Assembly: GCF_000720255.1 (NCBI RefSeq)
Contig: NZ_JOJE01000033.1
Span: 13,627-77,626 of the forward strand
Direction: 5' to 3'
Source of the DNA: Streptomyces griseus subsp. griseus
GTDB lineage: Bacteria > Actinomycetota > Actinomycetes > Streptomycetales > Streptomycetaceae
DNA length: 64,000 nucleotides
In this document: piece after piece, positions 7,436 through 17,568 of the stretch
How positions within the stretch are numbered: position 1 is the stretch's first letter
Layout of the letters: each line of letters opens with the position of its first letter
Position numbers and translations under genes: made by a program
Notes under the pieces: generated by a model
What the model saw: the letters and a program-made list of their open reading frames with translations, nothing else
Told to the model about the DNA's origin: nothing
The model's database searches: none

Positions 7436-8728
7436 ATGATGCGTACGCGTCCGCTGAAGGTGGCGCTGCTGGGCTGTGGAGTGGTCGGCTCAGAGGTGGC
7501 GCGCATCATGACGACGCACGCCGACGACCTCGCCGCCCGTATCGGTGCCCCGGTGGAGCTCGCGGGTGTCGCCGTGCGGCGGCCCTCCCGGGTGCGGGAG
7601 GGCATCGCCCCCGACCTCGTCACCACCGACGCCACCGCCCTCGTCAAACGCGGTGACATCGACGTCGTGGTGGAGGTGATCGGCGGGATCGAGCCCGCGC
7701 GGTCCCTCATCACCACCGCCTTCGAGCACGGTGCGTCCGTCGTCTCCGCCAACAAGGCACTGCTCGCCCAGGACGGTGCCGCGCTGCACGCCGCCGCCGA
7801 GGAGCACGACAAGGACCTCTACTACGAGGCCGCCGTCGCCGGCGCCATCCCGCTGATCCGGCCGCTGCGCGAGTCCCTCGCCGGTGACAAGGTCAACCGG
7901 GTGCTCGGGATCGTCAACGGGACCACCAACTTCATCCTCGACAAGATGGACTCCACGGGCGCCGGTTACCAGGAGGCGCTCGACGAGGCCACCGCCCTCG
8001 GGTATGCCGAGGCCGACCCCACCGCGGACGTCGAGGGGTTCGACGCCGCCGCCAAGGCCGCCATCCTCGCCGGCATCGCCTTCCATACGCGCGTACGTCT
8101 CGACGACGTCTACCGCGAGGGCATGACCGAGGTGACCGCCGCCGACTTCGCCTCGGCGAAGGAGATGGGCTGCACCATCAAGCTGCTCGCCATCTGTGAG
8201 CGGGCGGTGGACGGCGGATCGGTCACCGCGCGCGTGCACCCCGCGATGATTCCGCTGAGCCACCCGCTCGCCTCCGTGCGCGGCGCGTACAACGCCGTGT
8301 TCGTGGAGTCCGACGCGTCCGGGCAGCTCATGTTCTACGGGCCGGGCGCCGGCGGCGCCCCCACGGCCTCCGCCGTACTCGGCGACCTCGTCGCCGTCTG
8401 CCGCAACCGGCTCAGCGGGGCAACGGGGCCCGGCGAGTCGGCCTACGCCGCGCTGCCCGTCTCGGGCATGGGCGACGTGGTGACCCGGTATCACATCAGC
8501 CTCGACGTCGCGGACAAACCGGGCGTTCTCGCCCAGGTCGCGACCGTGTTCGCCGAGCACGGGGTGTCGATCGATACCGTTCGCCAGCAGGGCAAGGATG
8601 GCGAGGCGTCCCTCGTCGTCGTCACCCACCGCGCGTCGGACGCGTCCCTCACCGGGACCGTCGAGGCGTTGCGCAAGCTCGACACCGTGCGGGGTGTCGC
8701 CAGCATCATGCGGGTTGAAGGAGAGTAA
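7436..8728 (+). CDS. hom: Homoserine dehydrogenase
   Basis: 430 residues from the ATG at 7436, which has GAGG five bases upstream; GTG 7388 and ATG 7418 are alternative upstream starts in the same frame. It reduces aspartate semialdehyde to homoserine. The N-terminal NAD(P)-binding fold has the motif LLGCGVVGSEVA. The substrate domain carries SANKALLAQDG and GIVNGTTNFIL. A C-terminal ACT domain (residues ~350-425, YHISLDVADKPGVLAQV) is the usual site of threonine feedback. thrC follows six bases later, so hom-thrC is an operon. Confidence 0.97.
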   Translation: MMRTRPLKVALLGCGVVGSEVARIMTTHADDLAARIGAPVELAGVAVRRPSRVREGIAPDLVTTDATALVKRGDIDVVVEVIGGIEPARSLITTAFEHGASVVSANKALLAQDGAALHAAAEEHDKDLYYEAAVAGAIPLIRPLRESLAGDKVNRVLGIVNGTTNFILDKMDSTGAGYQEALDEATALGYAEADPTADVEGFDAAAKAAILAGIAFHTRVRLDDVYREGMTEVTAADFASAKEMGCTIKLLAICERAVDGGSVTARVHPAMIPLSHPLASVRGAYNAVFVESDASGQLMFYGPGAGGAPTASAVLGDLVAVCRNRLSGATGPGESAYAALPVSGMGDVVTRYHISLDVADKPGVLAQVATVFAEHGVSIDTVRQQGKDGEASLVVVTHRASDASLTGTVEALRKLDTVRGVASIMRVEGE

Positions 8729-8734
8729 CCAGCA

Positions 8735-9793
8735 ATGACCCACCAGTGGCGCGGAATCATCGAGGAGTACCGGGACCGGCTGCCGGTATCCGACACCACG
8801 CAGGTCGTGACGCTCCGTGAGGGCGGCACGCCCCTCGTGCCCGCGCAGGTGCTCTCCGAGCGCACGGGCTGCGAGGTCCACCTGAAGGTGGAGGGTGCCA
8901 ACCCCACCGGGTCCTTCAAGGACCGGGGCATGACCATGGCGATCACGCGGGCAAAGGAGGAGGGCGCCAAGGCCGTCATCTGTGCCTCCACGGGCAACAC
9001 TTCCGCCTCCGCGGCCGCGTACGCGGTGCGCGCGGGAATGGTTTCGGCCGTTCTTGTGCCGCAGGGCAAGATCGCGCTCGGCAAGATGGGGCAGGCGCTG
9101 GTCCACGGCGCCAAGATCCTCCAGGTCGACGGCAACTTCGACGACTGCCTCACCCTGGCCCGTGCCCTGAGCGACAACTACCCGGTGTCGCTGGTCAATT
9201 CGGTCAATCCGGTACGTATCGAGGGCCAGAAGACGGCCGCGTTCGAGATCGTCGACATGCTCGGCGACGCTCCCGACATCCATGTCCTGCCGGTGGGCAA
9301 CGCGGGCAACATCACCGCGTACTGGAAGGGCTACACGGAATACGCCACCGACGGCGTGGCCGGAAAGACGCCCCGCATGTGGGGATTCCAGGCCTCCGGC
9401 AGCGCCCCGATCGTGCGCGGCGAGGTCGTCAAGGACCCCTCGACCATCGCCACCGCGATCCGTATCGGCAACCCCGCGTCCTGGCAGTACGCGCTGGCCG
9501 CGCGGGACGAGTCCGGGGGCCTCATCGACGAGGTGACGGACCGTGAAATCCTGCGCGCCTACCGGCTGTTGGCGGCTCAGGAGGGTGTCTTCGTGGAGCC
9601 CGCGTCCGCCGCGTCCGTGGCCGGTCTGCTGAAGGCCGCCGAGCTGGGCAAGGTCGACCCGGGCCAGCGGATCGTGTGCACCGTCACCGGCAACGGCCTG
9701 AAGGACCCCGACTGGGCCGTCGCCGGCGCTCCGCAGCCCGTCACCGTCCCGGTCGACGCGGCGACGGCGGCCGAGCGCCTCGGCCTCGCCTGA
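8735..9793 (+). CDS. thrC: Threonine synthase
   Basis: 352 residues, PLP fold type II. It converts O-phosphohomoserine to threonine. The PLP lysine is in [11 protein letters not shown] and the phosphate/cofactor contacts in [14 protein letters not shown] and [14 protein letters not shown]. The short (~350 aa) form is the class typical of actinobacteria. The ATG follows GAAGGAGAG and lies six bases from hom. The operon ends at the hairpin that follows, so thrB has its own leader. Confidence 0.97.
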   Translation: MTHQWRGIIEEYRDRLPVSDTTQVVTLREGGTPLVPAQVLSERTGCEVHLKVEGANPTGSFKDRGMTMAITRAKEEGAKAVICASTGNTSASAAAYAVRAGMVSAVLVPQGKIALGKMGQALVHGAKILQVDGNFDDCLTLARALSDNYPVSLVNSVNPVRIEGQKTAAFEIVDMLGDAPDIHVLPVGNAGNITAYWKGYTEYATDGVAGKTPRMWGFQASGSAPIVRGEVVKDPSTIATAIRIGNPASWQYALAARDESGGLIDEVTDREILRAYRLLAAQEGVFVEPASAASVAGLLKAAELGKVDPGQRIVCTVTGNGLKDPDWAVAGAPQPVTVPVDAATAAERLGLA

Positions 9794-9813
9794 CCGCCGA
9801 CCCGGCCGTCCTC

Positions 9814-9857
9814 CTGATCGGTCACCTGATCAGGCGCCTGAAGAGGTGACTGATCAG
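9814..9857 (+). terminator. Terminator of the hom-thrC operon
   Basis: A 14-bp stem including one G-T pair (CTGATCGGTCACCT with AGGTGACTGATCAG) lies 21 bases after the thrC stop, with a 16-base loop that can fold further. No long U-tract. Confidence 0.7.
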
Positions 9858-10102
9858 ACGCATGAAACGGCGTTCAACGGGTTAACCCTTCCGAGGATGC
9901 ACAGGGGGCTTACGACACGCATCGTGCGCCTCCTGTGCGCCCTATGTCGCCACAGAACCTTCCTTCGATAGGCTGTACTGAACCCGCCCGCCGCATATGC
10001 CCTCGCATATGGCCGGCGCCGTGCCGCTTTCCGCGGCCGAGGGTTTTCCCGTACGTATCGAATGTCATTCGACAGTCACGCTTCAAGGAGAGTCATCGAG
10101 CG
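9858..10102 (+). other. thrB leader and promoter region
   Basis: With the preceding hairpin this completes a 309-base gap. It has no convincing gene. It contains a TAGGCT hexamer near 9967 that could be a -10 element, and the AAGGAGAG ribosome site near 10084. No strong -35 is visible. Confidence 0.4.
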
Positions 10103-11020
10103 ATGGCCGGTCCAGCGTTCCGCGCCGCCGCCGTCCGGGTGCGCGTCCCCGCCACCAGCGCCAACCTCGGCCCGGGCTTCGACGCCCTCGGCCTGGCCCT
10201 GGGGCTGTACGACGACGTGGTCGTCCGGGTGGCCGACTCCGGGCTGCACATCGACATCGCGGGTGAGGGCAGCCAGACGCTCCCGCGCGACGAGAGCCAC
10301 CTCCTCGTACGCTCCCTGCGCACCGCCTTCGACCTGCTGGGCGGCCAGCCGCGCGGCCTGGAGATCGTCTGCGCCAACCGCATCCCGCACGGCCGGGGCC
10401 TGGGCTCCTCCTCGGCCGCCATCTGCGCCGGCATCGTCGCCGCGCGAGCCGTGACCATAGGCGGCGAGGCCAAGCTCGACGACACGGCCCTGCTGGAGCT
10501 GGCCACCGAGATCGAGGGCCACCCCGACAACGTGGCGGCCTGTCTGCTCGGCGGCTTCACGCTCTCCTGGATGGAGGCCGGCAGCGCCCGGGCGATCAGG
10601 ATGGAGCCAGCCGATTCCATCGTTCCGGTGGTTTTCGTACCGGGGAAGCCCGTCCTCACGGAGACGGCGCGAGGGCTGCTCCCGCGCACCGTGCCGCACG
10701 TCGACGCCGCCGCCAACGCGGGCCGCGCGGCCCTGCTCGTCGAGGCCCTGACCAGGCGCCCCGAGCTGCTGCTGTCCGCCACCGAGGACCGCCTGCACCA
10801 GGAGTACCGCGCCCCGGCCATGCCGGAGAGTGCCGCACTGGTGGAGCGGCTGCGGGCCGACGGGGTCCCGGCGGTCATCTCGGGCGCCGGACCCACCGTC
10901 CTCGCGCTGGTCGACGGCGACAGCGCCGACAAGGTGTCCCATCTGGCAGGCGAAGGGTGGGCCGCGAACCGGCTCGACCTCGACGCCCAGGGAGCGAGCG
11001 TGCTGCCGCTTGCCACCTGA
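10103..11020 (+). CDS. thrB: Homoserine kinase
   Basis: 305 residues from the ATG at 10103, preceded by AAGGAG about 12 bases upstream; a longer frame back to 9935 crosses the promoter region and is rejected. GHMP kinase superfamily: RVRVPATSANLGPGFDALG at the N-terminus, the ATP loop PHGRGLGSSSAAICAG, and the C-terminal motif VISGAGPTVLALV. It phosphorylates homoserine with ATP to give the thrC substrate. It is separated from hom-thrC by a terminator but completes the threonine branch. Confidence 0.96.
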   Translation: MAGPAFRAAAVRVRVPATSANLGPGFDALGLALGLYDDVVVRVADSGLHIDIAGEGSQTLPRDESHLLVRSLRTAFDLLGGQPRGLEIVCANRIPHGRGLGSSSAAICAGIVAARAVTIGGEAKLDDTALLELATEIEGHPDNVAACLLGGFTLSWMEAGSARAIRMEPADSIVPVVFVPGKPVLTETARGLLPRTVPHVDAAANAGRAALLVEALTRRPELLLSATEDRLHQEYRAPAMPESAALVERLRADGVPAVISGAGPTVLALVDGDSADKVSHLAGEGWAANRLDLDAQGASVLPLAT

Positions 11021-11425
11021 CACACGGTTGCCGGATTTCGAGAGGGGGAATGTTTGTTGGATCCGGTAGTGTTAACCTCAAGTCTGCACCCGACCCCACC
11101 ATGGCGAGGTGCTTCGTGTCCCCGTCCGGGACAGACATTCTTCCGGGAGTCTCCCAAAAAACCACTCTGTGCTCTGTATGTCGTACCTGGGCAGTACGCC
11201 GTACGCGGGCATTGAGCGGGTCACTGGGCACGCTCCGGAACAGGTGCTACCACGCCACGTGACACCGGGTGTCACGGCTCGAGGAAGCGCCATCACCAGA
11301 AATCTCTTCCGCCGCTTTGGCGGACAACCGCCCCGGCTTCGTCCACACCACAAGGACCGGAGTCGGACAGCACAACCGGTCGCCGAGCCAGACAGGCCGA
11401 CGTCCGCTCCAGGGAAGGACCCTTC
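11021..11425 (+). other. Long leader region upstream of rho
   Basis: 405 bases without a convincing gene. It includes an AT-richer segment near 11050-11075 (TAGTGTTAACCT) that could hold a promoter, an ACACCGGGTGT palindrome near 11262-11272, and a CCGCCGCTTTGGCGG hairpin near 11309-11323. A long 5' UTR ahead of rho fits the autogenous attenuation known for rho in other bacteria, but nothing here proves that. Confidence 0.4.
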
Positions 11426-13489
11426 GTGAGCGACACCACCGATCTGATGGGCGCACGTGTCGAGGAGACCGCTGCCGCGCCCGCCACGGACGCCTCCGCG
11501 CCTGCCAGCGGTGCCGGCTCCCGGCGGCGCCGCGGTACCGGCCTCGAGGGCATGGTGCTGGCCGAGCTGCAGCAGGTCGCATCCGGCCTCGGAATCAGGG
11601 GCACCGCGCGCATGCGCAAGAGCCAGCTGATCGAGGTCATCAAGGAGGCGCAGGCGGGAGGGGGTGCCGCCCCGGCCGCGAAGGCCGAAGCCGCCGGCGA
11701 GACCAAGCCGAAGCGCCGCGCCACCTCCAAGGCCCGTACGGGCGAGGCCGCCGCCGAGAAGAAGGCGGAGAAGGCGGCTGACGCCCCCGCCGAGAAGGCC
11801 GTGGCCCAGCAGCAGATCGAGATCCCCGGCCAGCCGTCCCCCAAGGCCTCGGCCCCGGCCGAGCAGGGCGCCCCCGCCGCCGACGACGCCCCCGTGGAGC
11901 GCCGTCGCCGCCGCGCCACCGCCGACGCGGGCGCGCCGGCGAGCAGCGGCGCCGAGACCGTCGTCGCCGAGGCCAAGAGCGAGCCCAAGGCCGAGACCCC
12001 GGCCCAGCCGCAGGGTGACGCCAAGGCCGACGCGGACGGCGGCGAGGGCCGTCGCCGGGACCGCCGTGAGCGCGGCCGCGACCGCGGTGAGCGAAGTGAC
12101 CGCGGTGAGCGCAGTGACCGCAGCGACCGCGGTGACCGCCGTAAGGGCGACGACCAGCAGGGTGGTCAGCAGCGCGGTCAGCAGCAGAGCCAGCAGCAGG
12201 GCGGCGGCCGTCAGGACCGCAACACCGGTCCGCAGGACGACGACGACTTCGACGGCGGACGCCGGGGCCGTCGCGGCCGCTACCGCGACCGCCGTGGCCG
12301 CCGTGGTCGCGACGACATCGCCTCCTCCGAGCCGCAGATCGCCGACGACGACGTCCTGATCCCCGTCGCGGGCATCCTCGACATCCTCGACAACTACGCC
12401 TTCATCCGTACGTCGGGCTACCTGCCCGGGCCGAACGACGTGTACGTCTCCCTCGCCCAGGTCCGCAAGAACGGCCTGCGCAAGGGTGACCACATCACCG
12501 GCGCCGTGCGACAGCCCAAGGAGGGCGAGCGGCGCGAGAAGTTCAACGCGCTGGTGCGCCTGGACTCCGTCAACGGCATGGCGCCCGAACACGGTCGTGG
12601 CCGACCGGAGTTCAACAAGCTCACGCCGCTGTACCCGCAGGACCGGCTCCGTCTGGAGACCGACCCGGGTGTGCTCACCACCCGCATCATCGACCTGGTC
12701 TCGCCGATCGGTAAGGGCCAGCGCGGTCTGATCGTGGCCCCGCCGAAGACCGGCAAGACCATGATCATGCAGGCGATCGCCAACGCGATCACGCACAACA
12801 ACCCCGAGTGCCACCTGATGGTCGTCCTCGTCGACGAGCGTCCGGAAGAGGTCACCGACATGCAGCGGTCGGTCAAGGGCGAGGTCATCTCCTCGACCTT
12901 CGACCGTCCGGCCGAGGACCACACGACGGTCGCCGAGCTCGCCATCGAGCGTGCGAAGCGGCTGGTCGAGCTGGGCCACGACGTGGTCGTGCTGCTCGAC
13001 TCGATCACGCGTCTGGGCCGTGCGTACAACCTGGCCGCGCCCGCTTCCGGTCGCATCCTGTCCGGTGGTGTCGACTCGACCGCGCTGTACCCGCCGAAGC
13101 GGTTCTTCGGTGCGGCGCGCAACATCGAGGACGGCGGTTCGCTGACCATTCTGGCGACGGCTCTCGTCGACACCGGGTCCCGCATGGACGAGGTGATCTT
13201 CGAGGAGTTCAAGGGCACCGGCAACATGGAGCTCAAGCTCGACCGGAAGCTGGCCGACAAGCGGATCTTCCCGGCGGTGGACGTGGACGCGTCCGGTACC
13301 CGTAAGGAAGAGATCCTGCTCGGCAACGAGGAGCTCGCGGTCGTCTGGAAGCTGCGGCGGGTGCTGCACGCGCTGGACCAGCAGCAGGCGATCGAGCTGC
13401 TGCTGGACAAGATGAAGCAGACGAAGTCGAACGGCGAGTTCTTGATGCAGATCCAGAAGACGACGCCGACTCCGGGTAATGGTGACTAG
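11426..13489 (+). CDS. rho: Transcription termination factor Rho with large Arg/Asp-rich insertion
   Basis: 687 residues against ~420 in E. coli. Rho is the hexameric RNA helicase that terminates transcription. The N-terminal Rho_N/SAP-like fold (residues ~38-78) is followed by a low-complexity insertion (~80-300): first Ala/Lys/Glu-rich, then repeats of the type [11 protein letters not shown] and Gln/Gly blocks. The cold-shock RNA-binding domain starts near residue 308 ([20 protein letters not shown]). Walker A is [12 protein letters not shown] (~437), Walker B is [16 protein letters not shown] (~520), and the R/Q-loop region is conserved. GTG start with GGAAGG about 9 bases upstream. Such insertions are known in actinobacterial Rho and add RNA contacts. 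Confidence 0.97.
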   Translation: MSDTTDLMGARVEETAAAPATDASAPASGAGSRRRRGTGLEGMVLAELQQVASGLGIRGTARMRKSQLIEVIKEAQAGGGAAPAAKAEAAGETKPKRRATSKARTGEAAAEKKAEKAADAPAEKAVAQQQIEIPGQPSPKASAPAEQGAPAADDAPVERRRRRATADAGAPASSGAETVVAEAKSEPKAETPAQPQGDAKADADGGEGRRRDRRERGRDRGERSDRGERSDRSDRGDRRKGDDQQGGQQRGQQQSQQQGGGRQDRNTGPQDDDDFDGGRRGRRGRYRDRRGRRGRDDIASSEPQIADDDVLIPVAGILDILDNYAFIRTSGYLPGPNDVYVSLAQVRKNGLRKGDHITGAVRQPKEGERREKFNALVRLDSVNGMAPEHGRGRPEFNKLTPLYPQDRLRLETDPGVLTTRIIDLVSPIGKGQRGLIVAPPKTGKTMIMQAIANAITHNNPECHLMVVLVDERPEEVTDMQRSVKGEVISSTFDRPAEDHTTVAELAIERAKRLVELGHDVVVLLDSITRLGRAYNLAAPASGRILSGGVDSTALYPPKRFFGAARNIEDGGSLTILATALVDTGSRMDEVIFEEFKGTGNMELKLDRKLADKRIFPAVDVDASGTRKEEILLGNEELAVVWKLRRVLHALDQQQAIELLLDKMKQTKSNGEFLMQIQKTTPTPGNGD

Positions 13490-13580
13490 GCGCTCCGCTG
13501 GGAGAGCCGAAAGGTTGTAGGCGGCTGCGGCTGAGTCGTGGCTTGTCGCGCAGTGCCCCGCGCCCCTGGAGGGGCGCGTC

Positions 13581-13618
13581 GGGGCCGCCCCCTGATTGCA
13601 GGGGGCGGCCCCTTTTTT
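13581..13618 (+). terminator. Strong intrinsic terminator after rho
   Basis: A 13-bp perfect stem (GGGGCCGCCCCCT with AGGGGGCGGCCCC) with a GATTGC loop is followed by TTTTTT. It is one of the most classical intrinsic terminators in the window. A second, smaller hairpin (CGCGCCCC/GGGGCGCG) lies just upstream. Confidence 0.92.
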
Positions 13619-13900
13619 GCTTGCCGGCTGCGAGATCTTTGCCACAGGAAGGTCGGGTGCGCGGCGCTCGGCGCAGTAGCGTCTCGGCGGGAAAAGGTGC
13701 AGGTGAGAGGGGCCTGAGGCCCGGTCGGCGACTACGGTGCGTGCACAATACTCCACAGGTCGGACACATTCCGTTGTGCAACCCTTTCCCGAGTTTCGCC
13801 GTCTGACCGGACGGAGTGACGATGGTGCGGTACAGGCGCCGACACACCAGGCCAGACCCTGACCGCAGGGGGTAACCGACCGGACGAAACCGAGGAGCAC
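13619..13900 (+). other. Promoter region of the LCP gene
   Basis: With the rho terminator this makes a 411-base gap without a gene. The only clear signal is the ribosome site GAGGAG just before 13901. No confident promoter hexamers were found. Confidence 0.4.
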
Positions 13901-15031
13901 ATGTCTGCCGAGAGCACGCCGGGTCCCGGCATACCGGGCCACAGCACCGGCCCGCGTCACCGCGCCAAGGGCCACCGTCGCAAGCCCAAGGGCCGGCGCA
14001 GAGGCCTGTTGGTCATGGCCTGGACGGCCGCGGGCATCGTCGTCCTCGGCGGCACCGGAGCCGGCTACCTGTACTTCAAGCTCAACGGCAACATCAAGAG
14101 CGTCGACATCGACCAGGCCCTCGGCACCGACCGGCCCGAGAAGGCCGACAACGGCTCCGAGAACATCCTGGTCCTGGGCTCGGACACGCGCGCCGGCAGT
14201 AACAAGAAGATCGGTGGCGGCACCGACGACGGCAGCGCCCGCTCCGACACGGCGATGATCATCCACGTCTACAAGGGCCACCAGAAGGCCAGCGTGGTCT
14301 CCGTCCCGCGTGACACCCTCATCGACCGCCCCGCGTGCACCGACACCAAGGGCGACACCCACGACGCCGCGTCCGACGTGATGTTCAACTCCGCCTACAC
14401 CACCGGTGGCGCCGCCTGCGCGGTGAAGACGGTGGAGTCCCTCACCGGCGTGCGGATGGACCACTACCTCGAGGTCGACTTCTCCGGCTTCCAGAAGCTC
14501 ATCGACCAGCTCGGCGGCGTCGACATCACCACCACCAAGGACATCGACGACCCCGACAGCCACCTGAAGCTGAAGGCCGGCGAGCACACGCTCAACGGCA
14601 AACAGGCCCTCGGTCTGGTCCGCACCCGGCACGGCGTCGGCGACGGCTCCGACCTCGGCCGCATCCAGCTCCAGCAGGCCTTCATCAAGGCCCTGGTCAA
14701 CCAGGTCAAGCACATAGGCCTCTTCAGCGACGGCACCAAGCTGTACGACCTGGCCAACACCGCCACCAAGGCCGTGACGACCGACTCCGACCTGGGCTCC
14801 CTGAACTCCCTGATGTCGTTCGCGAACGGCCTGAAGGGCATCAGCGCCTCGCACATGAACATGGTGACGATGCCGGTGCAGTACGACCCGGCCAACCCCA
14901 ACCGGGTGCTCATGGAGAAGACCAAGGCGCAGCTGGTCTGGAACGCCCTGAAGAACGACAAGCCGATCCCGAAGAGCGCCACGAAGGGAACGGCCACCGG
15001 CGAGGCCGGCGGCGTCGTCAGCGGCTCCTGA
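13901..15031 (+). CDS. LytR-CpsA-Psr (LCP) family cell-wall glycopolymer ligase
   Basis: 376 residues. A basic cytoplasmic N-terminus is followed by one membrane segment at ~33-55 ([19 protein letters not shown]) and an extracellular LCP domain. LCP hallmarks are [13 protein letters not shown], the [12 protein letters not shown] strand, and SVPRDTLID with its conserved Arg and Asp. Family members attach teichoic-type or other glycopolymers from undecaprenyl carriers to peptidoglycan. This fits the WecA/MraY-type gene downstream at 20.3 kb. ATG with GAGGAG six bases upstream. Monocistronic. Confidence 0.93.
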   Translation: MSAESTPGPGIPGHSTGPRHRAKGHRRKPKGRRRGLLVMAWTAAGIVVLGGTGAGYLYFKLNGNIKSVDIDQALGTDRPEKADNGSENILVLGSDTRAGSNKKIGGGTDDGSARSDTAMIIHVYKGHQKASVVSVPRDTLIDRPACTDTKGDTHDAASDVMFNSAYTTGGAACAVKTVESLTGVRMDHYLEVDFSGFQKLIDQLGGVDITTTKDIDDPDSHLKLKAGEHTLNGKQALGLVRTRHGVGDGSDLGRIQLQQAFIKALVNQVKHIGLFSDGTKLYDLANTATKAVTTDSDLGSLNSLMSFANGLKGISASHMNMVTMPVQYDPANPNRVLMEKTKAQLVWNALKNDKPIPKSATKGTATGEAGGVVSGS

Positions 15032-15191
15032 GGGCCGCGCGGCGACCCTCGACGACCCACCGGGAACAAACGAGCGCACCCCCTGGTTTTGGGGGATGGG
15101 CCCAGTCCTGGCAGACTGGTACGTCGGCTCCGGTTCACGCTTCCGCATCCCGCGGTCGCGACCCGGCGCCCTCCCGAAACTAGGAGACACC

Positions 15192-15416
15192 TTGAAGCGC
15201 GACATCCACCCCGAGTACGTCGAGACGCAGGTCAGCTGCACCTGTGGCGCGTCGTTCACCACCCGCAGCACCATCGAGAGCGGCACCATCCGCGCCGAGG
15301 TCTGCTCCGAGTGCCACCCGTTCTACACGGGCAAGCAGAAGATCCTCGACACCGGTGGCCGTGTGGCCCGCTTCGAGGCCCGCTTCGGCAAGGCTGCCGC
15401 CGGCTCCAAGAAGTAG
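15192..15416 (+). CDS. rpmE: 50S ribosomal protein L31, zinc-binding form
   Basis: 74 residues from a TTG start preceded by TAGGAG; upstream in-frame starts give an unlikely N-terminus. The paired cysteines CTCG (C16, C18) and CSEC (C37, C40) mark the zinc-containing C+ version. This form is normally replaced by the Zn-free paralogue under zinc starvation through Zur. No Zur box was identified here. The order rpmE-prfA-prmC is conserved in actinobacteria. Confidence 0.96.
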   Translation: MKRDIHPEYVETQVSCTCGASFTTRSTIESGTIRAEVCSECHPFYTGKQKILDTGGRVARFEARFGKAAAGSKK

Positions 15417-15428
15417 CGAGCCCCTCTT

Positions 15429-15482
15429 CGCCGGTCCACGGCCGCGCGCTCTTCCGAGGCGTGCGCCGGGACCGGCGTTTTT
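15429..15482 (+). terminator. Terminator after rpmE
   Basis: CGCCGGTCC pairs with GGACCGGCG (9 bp) around a GC-rich 31-base interior that can fold further, followed by TTTTT. It lies 12 bases after the rpmE stop and separates it from prfA. Confidence 0.8.
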
Positions 15483-15524
15483 GGTCGCCCGCCTTCCCTT
15501 CCCCCGCAGTACAGGAGCCGAAAG

Positions 15525-16601
15525 ATGTTCGAGGCCGTCGAGGAGCTCGTCGCCGAGCACGCCGACCTGGAGAAGAAGCTCGCCGACCCGTCGGTCCACT
15601 CCGACCAGGCCAACGCGCGCAAGCTGAACAAGCGCTACGCCGAGCTCACCCCGATCGTCGCCACGTACCGCTCCTGGAAGCAGACCGGCGACGACATGGA
15701 GACCGCGCGCGAACTCGCCGCCGACGACCCCGACTTCGCCGCCGAGGTCAAGGAACTGGACAAGCAGCGCGACGAGCTGACCGAGAAGCTCCGCCTCCTG
15801 CTCGTCCCGCGCGACCCGAACGACGACAAGGACGTCATCCTGGAGATCAAGGCGGGCGCGGGCGGCGACGAGTCCGCCCTGTTCGCCGGTGACCTCCTGC
15901 GGATGTACCTGCGCTACGCCGAGCGGGTCGGCTGGAAGACCGAGATCATCGACGCCACCGAGTCCGAGCTCGGCGGCTACAAGGACGTCCAGGTCGCCGT
16001 GAAGACCAAGGGCGGCCAGGGCGCCACCGAGCCCGGCCAGGGCGTGTGGGCCCGCCTGAAGTACGAGGGCGGCGTGCACCGCGTGCAGCGCGTCCCGGCG
16101 ACGGAGTCCCAGGGCCGTATCCACACCTCCGCGGCCGGTGTCCTGGTCACCCCGGAGGCCGAGGAGGTGGACGTGGAGATCAACCCCAACGACCTCCGCA
16201 TCGACGTCTACCGCTCCTCCGGACCCGGTGGCCAGTCCGTCAACACCACCGACTCCGCCGTGCGCATCACGCACCTCCCGACCGGAGTCGTGGCCTCCTG
16301 CCAGAACGAGAAGAGCCAGCTGCAGAACAAGGAGCAGGCGATGCGTATCCTGCGCTCCAGGCTGCTCGCCGCGGCGCAGGAGGAGGCGGAGCGGGAGGCC
16401 GCGGACGCCCGCCGCAGCCAGGTCCGCACCGTAGACCGCTCCGAGAAGATCCGCACGTACAACTTCCCGGAGAACCGCATCTCGGACCACCGCGTCGGAT
16501 TCAAGTCGTACAACCTGGACCAGGTCCTGGACGGCGACCTCTACGCGGTGATCCAGGCCTGCGTCGACGCCGACTCGGCGGCGAAGCTGGCCGCCGCGTA
16601 A
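15525..16601 (+). CDS. prfA: Peptide chain release factor 1
   Basis: 358 residues, standard RF1 length. It reads UAA and UAG in the ribosomal A site. The N-terminal coiled region is followed by domain II ([18 protein letters not shown]) and the GGQ loop in [16 protein letters not shown] (residues ~230-245), whose Gln is methylated by PrmC, encoded next. The C-terminus has [19 protein letters not shown]. The ATG has GAGCCGAAAG upstream. Confidence 0.97.
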   Translation: MFEAVEELVAEHADLEKKLADPSVHSDQANARKLNKRYAELTPIVATYRSWKQTGDDMETARELAADDPDFAAEVKELDKQRDELTEKLRLLLVPRDPNDDKDVILEIKAGAGGDESALFAGDLLRMYLRYAERVGWKTEIIDATESELGGYKDVQVAVKTKGGQGATEPGQGVWARLKYEGGVHRVQRVPATESQGRIHTSAAGVLVTPEAEEVDVEINPNDLRIDVYRSSGPGGQSVNTTDSAVRITHLPTGVVASCQNEKSQLQNKEQAMRILRSRLLAAAQEEAEREAADARRSQVRTVDRSEKIRTYNFPENRISDHRVGFKSYNLDQVLDGDLYAVIQACVDADSAAKLAAA

Positions 16602-16645
16602 GACGCGTAGGACACGTACGTACGAGTACGACACGGAGGACTTGC

Positions 16646-17491
16646 GTGAACCTGCTGCTCGCAGAGGTGGCCCAGGCCACCCAGCGGCTGGCCGACGCCG
16701 GCGTGCCCTCGCCGCGCAACGACGCGGAGGAGCTCGCCGCGTTCGTGCACGCCGTGAAGCGGGGCGAGTTGCACTCCGTGAAGGACTCCGACTTCGACGC
16801 CCGGTACTGGGAGGTCGTCGCGCGCCGTGAACAGCGGGAGCCGCTGCAGCACATCACCGGGCGTGCCTTCTTCCGGTACCTGGAACTCCAGGTCGGGCCC
16901 GGCGTGTTCGTCCCGCGCCCGGAGACCGAGTCGGTCGTCGGATGGGCCATAGACGCCGTCCGCGCGATGGACGTCGTCGAGCCGCTGATCGTGGACCTGT
17001 GCACCGGCTCCGGCGCCATCGCGCTCGCCCTCGCCCAGGAGGTCCCGCGCTCCCGCGTGCACGCCGTGGAGCTGTCCGAGGACGCCCTGCGGTGGACCCG
17101 CAAGAACATGGAGGGGTCCAGGGTCGACCTGCGCCAGGGCGACGCCCGGGACGCCTTCCACGACCTCGACGGCCAGGTCGACCTCGTCATCTCCAACCCG
17201 CCGTACATCCCGCTCACCGAATGGGAGTACGTCGCTCCCGAGGCGCGGGACTACGACCCCGACCTGGCCCTGTTCTCGGGCGAGGACGGCCTCGACCTGA
17301 TCCGCGGTCTGGAACGCACCGCACACCGGCTGCTGCGCCCCGGCGGTGTCGTCGTGATCGAACACGCGGACACCCAGGGCGGACAGGTCCCCTGGATCTT
17401 CACCGAGGAACGGGGCTGGGCCGACGCGGCCGACCACCCCGACCTCAACAACCGCCCGCGCTTCGCGACGGCCCGCAGGGCGATGCCGTGA
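16646..17491 (+). CDS. prmC: Release factor glutamine methyltransferase
   Basis: 281 residues from the GTG at 16646, which has a strong ACGGAGGA site; the frame is open further upstream only because it runs inside prfA. It transfers a methyl group from SAM to the GGQ glutamine of RF1/RF2. The N-terminal helical substrate domain is followed by a Rossmann fold: SAM loop DLCTGSGAIALALA and the catalytic NPPY tetrapeptide in VISNPPYIPL. It is coupled to prfA in the operon. Its TGA overlaps the GTG of a 26-codon ORF. Confidence 0.96.
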   Translation: MNLLLAEVAQATQRLADAGVPSPRNDAEELAAFVHAVKRGELHSVKDSDFDARYWEVVARREQREPLQHITGRAFFRYLELQVGPGVFVPRPETESVVGWAIDAVRAMDVVEPLIVDLCTGSGAIALALAQEVPRSRVHAVELSEDALRWTRKNMEGSRVDLRQGDARDAFHDLDGQVDLVISNPPYIPLTEWEYVAPEARDYDPDLALFSGEDGLDLIRGLERTAHRLLRPGGVVVIEHADTQGGQVPWIFTEERGWADAADHPDLNNRPRFATARRAMP

Positions 17492-17568
17492 ACGCGACCG
17501 CGACATTCGAGACCCCGACTTTCGACCCGCAGCACCCGCAGCAGTACGTGTACGAGGAGGCCCGCTAA
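17488..17568 (+). CDS. Candidate 26-residue micropeptide bridging prmC and sua5
   Basis: A GTG at 17488 overlaps the prmC stop as GTGA. The frame runs 26 sense codons to a TAA that directly abuts the sua5 ATG (TAAATG). 24 of 26 third positions are G or C, which fits Streptomyces coding sequence. The peptide is acidic and aromatic (FETPTFDPQHPQQYVYEEAR at its C-terminus), without a membrane segment. The sua5 ribosome site (GAGGAGG) lies inside it. It could be a real small protein or only a coupling device that carries ribosomes from prmC to sua5. Not recognised. Confidence 0.5.
   Translation: MNATATFETPTFDPQHPQQYVYEEAR

Noticed and set aside
11078..15289. 1403-residue open frame on the minus strand
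   Set aside because: Antisense to rho and the LCP gene; composition (Val/Leu/Gly/Arg runs) is that of a GC-rich shadow.
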